Source of the DNA: Climacium dendroides
Taxonomy: Eukaryota; Streptophyta; Bryopsida; Hypnales; Climaciaceae
DNA length: 64,000 nucleotides
Reading direction: 5' to 3'
Assembly: GCA_950106755.1 (NCBI GenBank)
Contig: OX467082.1
Span: forward strand, 37,944,001-38,008,000
A program made the translations under genes and the position numbers. The notes beneath the pieces are model-generated. The model was not told where the DNA came from and did not search any database. It was given only the letters and a program-made list of their open reading frames with translations. Positions 58,563 to 64,000 of the stretch are shown here, piece by piece. Each line of letters starts with the position of its first letter. The first letter of the stretch is position 1.

Positions 58563-59203
58563 TCCCCTAAAATGCCCAAAGCACCAAATTTTGGTGTTAG
58601 AAATACTTTGAAGTTAAATAAAACCTAACCAAGTTGCTATTTTTAGTAGTTTTATATTTTAAGAAATCTTTCGAAGTTTGGTTTTAGCATCAATAATGCA
58701 ATTTTGAAAATAATTGATTATGATTTTTCTATTCAAGATTTTGTGCAAGGGTGTCCATTGCAATTTTGACTTTCTATAGTGTTGAGGGCTCTTGGAAATG
58801 AACATATCTTGGAGAGGAAAAATCACATTAGAAATTCATTTAAAAAAATTGTAGAATAGATTTTGAAAAGCCATATATTGATTGGGTTTATGCATGTTAG
58901 GACCTTTATCCTCATATTTTTTTGGAGACCAAATTTTTAGATTTGACATGTCAAAAGAGGATTGAAAGACTTCAAATCACTTTTATAGTTTTAACACCCT
59001 TATGCTCAAATGTTATAATCTTTCAGTCCATAAGTACTATTGTTGTGTTTTCTTTTCCTATGTGGTTTCTAACATGTCTAGTTTGAATTTGTATGGTTAC
59101 AATTAAAAAAAAAATTGATACAACGTATGAAAATGTTGGCTTTTTGTTCAATTTAAAGTAAATTCCTAGAAGCTCAAAAAAGGCCTTGGACATTTAGGGA
59201 TTA
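58560..59203. mobile_element. Harbinger-like MITE M2, full copy
   Basis: Left TTATCCCCTAAAATGCCC and right GGCCTTGGACATTTAGGGATTA bound about 644 bp. The interior is the reverse complement of 12544-13197 and 9738-10395. It is the best-preserved pair of ends in the family. Confidence 0.72.
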
Positions 59204-62200
59204 ATATTTTAAAAATGGAAAAAAAATGGATATTGCATGTGTTATTGTCACAATATTCAACTATGGAAGCTAAATCTATTATTCAATCTAAATTTCATTT
59301 ATTTATTTATAATAATCTTTATTGGATGTTTTTGCAAATCTAGTAATATATTGTTATTTGTGTGGAGAACAAGGCCTAATCAACACACTAATATGTTGCT
59401 TCCAAAGGCTTTAAAAGAATCATGTTGATTCAAACATCTTTTGTTGCTTTAGATGCTTCCATATTAGAATGCTTATAGGGAAGATGTGGAATTTAGTTAG
59501 CATCTATTAATACAATGTAGAAACTTAGGTTGAGAATTAGCACACCCAATACTAGACTTAAAACCACTCAATGAAAGACACATACACCTTGCATTACTAC
59601 AATGGCACTTAGTGTAGAACAAAACTTCCAAAATATTGTTAAATTCATCAAAATTTCAATAAGCAGATGACATTTTATTGAAATCACAATGGTGGAATGA
59701 TTGTTGATGAATTGTTGTTGTTATAGAGTACTATTATAATAAACAATAGAATGAAAACAATTTTTTTTTTTAATATAGATTTTGAAATCACTCTAATTAC
59801 ACACTTTCAACCAATCCATTTTTTTTGGCACCACGGGGCCAGATTGCACCATTTCAAAATAAATTTCTACTTTTCACCATAAAAAAGTAATAAAGTTGCC
59901 AAATTTGGATGAAAAAGTGCATAAATATAATTGAAAAGTGATTTTTGGTCCAGAAGATGGATGAATGTAGAAATAGAATGCTTCATCAAATTTTAAGTGA
60001 TCGCCATCTTGGCACTTTCTCAAGAAATTTAAAAAAAAAGGCTACTCTCACTCAACCCATATAATTTCCAAAAATATCCTTAGAAATCTGAGTCATTGTG
60101 GTTTTCACACATGACGAGACAAAACTTCCACATGTAGAGTTGCGAACCTGCATTTGACCCTCACTACAGCGAGGGTGGGGTTGAGTGAACTAACGCAACA
60201 AGTCCAGAAATTGTCCACCTAAGAGCTGAAACTGAATTTTGGGGATGCGAAGCTTCTTGAAATATTTTTATAGTAAATTTTCCTTGAAAGACAAGTGGAA
60301 TTGGCATCTAACCCAAGTCGTTTCATATTTTTTGAACCTTTGTGAAATTAGTTATGAAATTTTGAAGTTGGAATAGCACAAAGCTCTAAAATGCACCCAC
60401 CTCCTCAAATGTTTGTACATTGCCGAAGGCTATGAAAAAGCAACATATAGATAGTGTACATATGAAGAGGTGGGCGGTTTTAGAGCCTCCTACTTTAATG
60501 TTATTTTAAGTTAATTTTCCTTTTTTGAATGAGGTCTTTATTTCTGTCTTCAAAACCTTCTAAGGTAGTCTACTCTAAAAGCAAGCAACCTCTTCAAATT
60601 TGCCCCTATATTTAGGTTTGAAATGGATAGTAGGTGGTCCTTAAATAGACCTCTCAAACCATTGAGAGAATCAAGAGAAAAGTATTATTTATTGCAAGAG
60701 CCAATTGTTGACCTTCATTTACTCAAATCACTTTAGAAGTTGCAAGTGGTTGGATTTTGAAAGACCTAGGGTCACAAATAGGTACCTACAACAATTTTTT
60801 TTTTTAAATTCACAAGTAACTCAAAAATGATTCAAAAAATATGAAACCACTTCTGTAACATTCCGCGTCCATTTTTCTTTCTCTGAAAAATGATCCAAAA
60901 ATAATTCTATTCATAAAAACCTTGGGACCAGCCCTTAAATGGTCGCTTTAAGGCCATCCTAACCTTAAGTTATTGAGAGTTTCACCCTTCCGAGCTTGCA
61001 ATGGAATTCTATTTCCTTTGTTTAAAAAAAAATTTTAAAAAAATCTTCGATAGACTAATATGTTGATATAGTAAGAAAAAACAGCATTTTAAATAACTTC
61101 ATTTGAGAGCTGAGGGGAGCAATCCAAGGGGGCCCCAAGGCTGACAATTCCACACACATATGCATGTCAATGTGCAGTGAAAGCCCTCATGGAGTGCCTC
61201 ATTTGAGCATGCAAGGTCCTCAATTATTTATGTACATTTTCAACTCACACCGACCTTGCCGCCGCTTTTCTCGTCATCCGAGAGGGACTATTGGATGGGG
61301 ACTCAAACGAAAGGCTGAAAGTGTGTCCAACCCAACATGGACAGACACTCGGCTCCAACTAAAATTCATGGCTCAAATTCATTCGCTCCATTGCTAACTT
61401 GAAATTTTTGGTAGCTAAATGTAGGTACATTGGAAAAAAATTCGTTAAAAAAAAAAAAAAAAAAGGTGGTTTTAGTGAAGGATTAAATAATGGATAGAAT
61501 TTGATAGTAGCCAATTGGCAACTTCCTTCACATTGGAATTGGCATCTATTTAGTCCGTTTTGTGTTACAAATACTTCTCAATAATCCTTGACAACTTGTA
61601 AAATCTGTTTTTTCTTCTATGTTTTTCTTTTCATACTACTCACTCGTTAGGTAGCCAAAGTTGATGCTTGTTTGTCTCGAAGGTCATATATAGCACTGAA
61701 CTCCATAAACTAGTTCTGGGATCACTATTTAGTTCTTGTCACAATTAAGTAGTTTAGAAGAAAAAATGAAAACTTGAAAGTCATACGTAAGGTAACTTCA
61801 CTTAATTTCAACCGCTTTTAAAAATCAAACATTGTAGGTTGATGAGGTTTTTGTTTGAAATGTACTCCCACTATTCATGAGAGAGTCTATGGTTGGTTTA
61901 GGAACACCTATTTTTAACAATTTTGAAAATTTGTAGTTTAGTAATACAGTGTTTTGAAAAATCATTCTCAGGGATTCATAGAATCTAAAATCTCCTTTTT
62001 GACTACCAAGAGGACCCCACAAAAAAGAAATTCAACATAATAATGGAATTGTGTTGAAGTGCTTTCTTGTGCAAATTTAGGTGGAATTATTTTATACAAA
62101 GTAAACCAACATGATCATCTAATTCTATATGAAAATATTCAAAGCGGGGCAATATTAAAAGCTGAGGTGGAGTAAGATAGGTGCCCCCCAAAACTACCAC

Positions 62201-64000
62201 TTCTTGTTATTGTGCCTATTTATTATTATTAAATTGGTCATATTTTCATTGATTTTCTTGTTGGCAAGTGAAAGGAGGTTCCAATGCACCAAAAAAATGT
62301 GACATTTGTCTCCAAATTTAATTTATACAAACTTATACCAAATTTATTGTTGAAATTTTAAGCAATGTTCAAATATATGGATATTGAAAGCAAAAGTTAG
62401 TAAATAACAAAGTTTGGATCTAAAACAATTTCTTCCACATAATTAGGTACATAATTGATTGTGGAGATGTAGACATAGTGAAGATGGCAATTGAAGGTTA
62501 GTGGTGCCAATGGATGATGCTTCATATAAGGGTTTACAATTTTTAGGCTAGAATCCACTCATTGGTCTTACATTTTCTAATTCGCGTTATCTTTTTGTTG
62601 AAAATAAATACATTCCTTGACCCCTAATAAAAAGACCAGCCATTCAAATTTTGAACAACAAATGAATGTAAACATATCCCTAGTACACAAACATGTAATT
62701 TTTTATTCATTGATATTTTTTGAAGATTCTTGTATTAGTTCTTTAACACCTATTAAAGGTTGGAGGATGTTTCGGAAGTGGGAAAGTCCCAAACTACCAA
62801 TTTTTGATGCATTGTCCAAATTTTTTTTTAAAATTCTTTTTTGAATTCCAACTATACAAAAGTGCATCAAACAAGTAAGAAAGTGTGGAAAAAATTTCAG
62901 TCCATTTGACCACGTGAATTGAAAGATTGTAACATTCAAAGTGAGGAAAAAAACTATTTTTATTTCGGCAAAACTATTTTTATTTCGGCAAAACTGATTC
63001 AACAAACATCAAGCCTCTTTGGCTAAATATTTTTTCTCTGTACAAAAATGAGGATTTTCACCTTTTGTAAGTATATGATGTTGGGTTCATTCATGAAAAT
63101 TTCTAGATGCAATTGAGATGTCTTACTTATTCTAAATTACCTTGCAATGCAAAGTGGTTAAGCAAGACACTTGTCATCTTTTGATGATTTCTTGTGCAAT
63201 GAGAAAATCTTCCATATGAAATATGAAATCCAAATGGCAAAAATTTAAAGACAAACATTAGAAATATTAAGTGGAAAAAATTTCAAGAACTTTGACTTCA
63301 TGGATTGCAAGATAATAGGGCTTGAAGTTACAATAAAATATTTTTTCATGAAACTACCCCAACATAGCAACAAAGTTTGACTCCTCTTAGGATGTTATTT
63401 GTTTTGTGGGGGAAATTTTATTCCATATTTTATTAGTTACATGTATGCCAAATTTCAAAAGTCAATGAGAGTTTTAGTGAAAGATGACAAAGAGATGCTC
63501 AAATTGCTCGAGCAAGAAAAAAATTCATGGGAGAATGTTTTTTGATTCAAACACCTAATTAGAAAAAAAAAATTAGATTCCTACTAAAGGGATACATATT
63601 CACACCTTGTGTCAACATTTTGTAAATATCCAACCAAAATTGACTTCTAGGATTTTCAATTGTTTGTTGAATAGATAATTGGTCTTTGGTGGTTAACATT
63701 TGACAAGTACAATATAAATTTTGAAGACTTTGCTATGCAAAGTCTCTATTATTCAATAGTTATAGGTAGATCTAGCCTCAAAAAGTAACCTTGTTATTTC
63801 AAAAAATGACCCTTCAAAAACGACTTTAAAAAAAAGTTAAAAGTAAAATCTTCAAAAATACCTATGATTAGACCTTAACATTTTGAACTTCAAGGAAAAA
63901 AATTCTTTTGAAAATCACAAAAATACAATTTGCAATTGATTGCACATGAAATTTTTAATTTTTGGCTTTAAATTTTATTAAAAAATATTGGTTTGTACAC
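59204..64000. other. AT-rich repeat-dense intergenic DNA
   Basis: No gene recognised. Pieces include a block at 59830-60010 related to 16980-17180, an M4 copy at 60217-60500, a SINE-like tail near 60995, R6 copy 2 at 61493-61700, and an M5-like block at 62174-62500. A GCAAAACTATTTTTATTTCG unit is tandemly doubled near 62970. Confidence 0.4.

Overview
The window looks like land-plant nuclear DNA. It has spliced genes with plant-type GT-AG introns, a leucine-rich-repeat receptor-like protein (RLP) without a kinase, a plant-type HMA-domain (HIPP-like) protein, and a CACTA element with plant-type termini. Genes are sparse and GC-rich, set in AT-rich DNA crowded with small DNA transposons (MITEs). 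A non-seed plant is possible, but I cannot name the species.

Layout. (1) 1-8877 is the left copy of a large tandem duplication. It holds the 3' part of RLP copy A (1-2444) and, convergently, a broken 3' remnant of the HMA gene (7718-7930, minus). (2) 8878-28800 is repeat-rich spacer. It contains Harbinger-like elements, a decayed hAT/ZNF862-like transposase gene (19940-22079), a complete 1.43-kb CACTA-type element with a TTT target duplication (23516-24947), a SINE-like element and several MITEs. (3) 28800-39970 is the right copy. RLP copy B is complete (29907-34325, three exons, 991 aa), and converging on it is a complete HMA-domain gene (37166-39969, minus, three coding exons, 236 aa). The duplicated block ends at 38927, inside HMA intron 1, so the left copy never received the first exon with its metal-binding CxxC motif. 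(4) 40000-64000 has no convincing protein gene. It carries an inverted pair of MITEs, a 74-bp and a ~59-bp tandem array, an interstitial TTAGGG tract, a (TGGGG)n tract, two GC-rich islands and many Harbinger-like MITEs.

Function and history. The RLPs have a signal peptide, a Cys-pair cap, LRRs, an island, four LRRs, a GxxxG-rich transmembrane helix and a short tail. This architecture normally works through an adaptor kinase in defence or peptide perception. Between copies A and B, replacement changes outnumber silent ones by about 30 to 12 codons by eye, so the pair shows little purifying selection. Comparing the two copies exposes empty sites, and these date several MITE insertions to after the duplication. 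I found no clearly novel enzymatic system. The best leads are the RLP pair, the HMA gene cut by the duplication breakpoint, the palindrome beside RLP B, and the CACTA element carrying a long hairpin, a tRNA-like promoter and a minisatellite.
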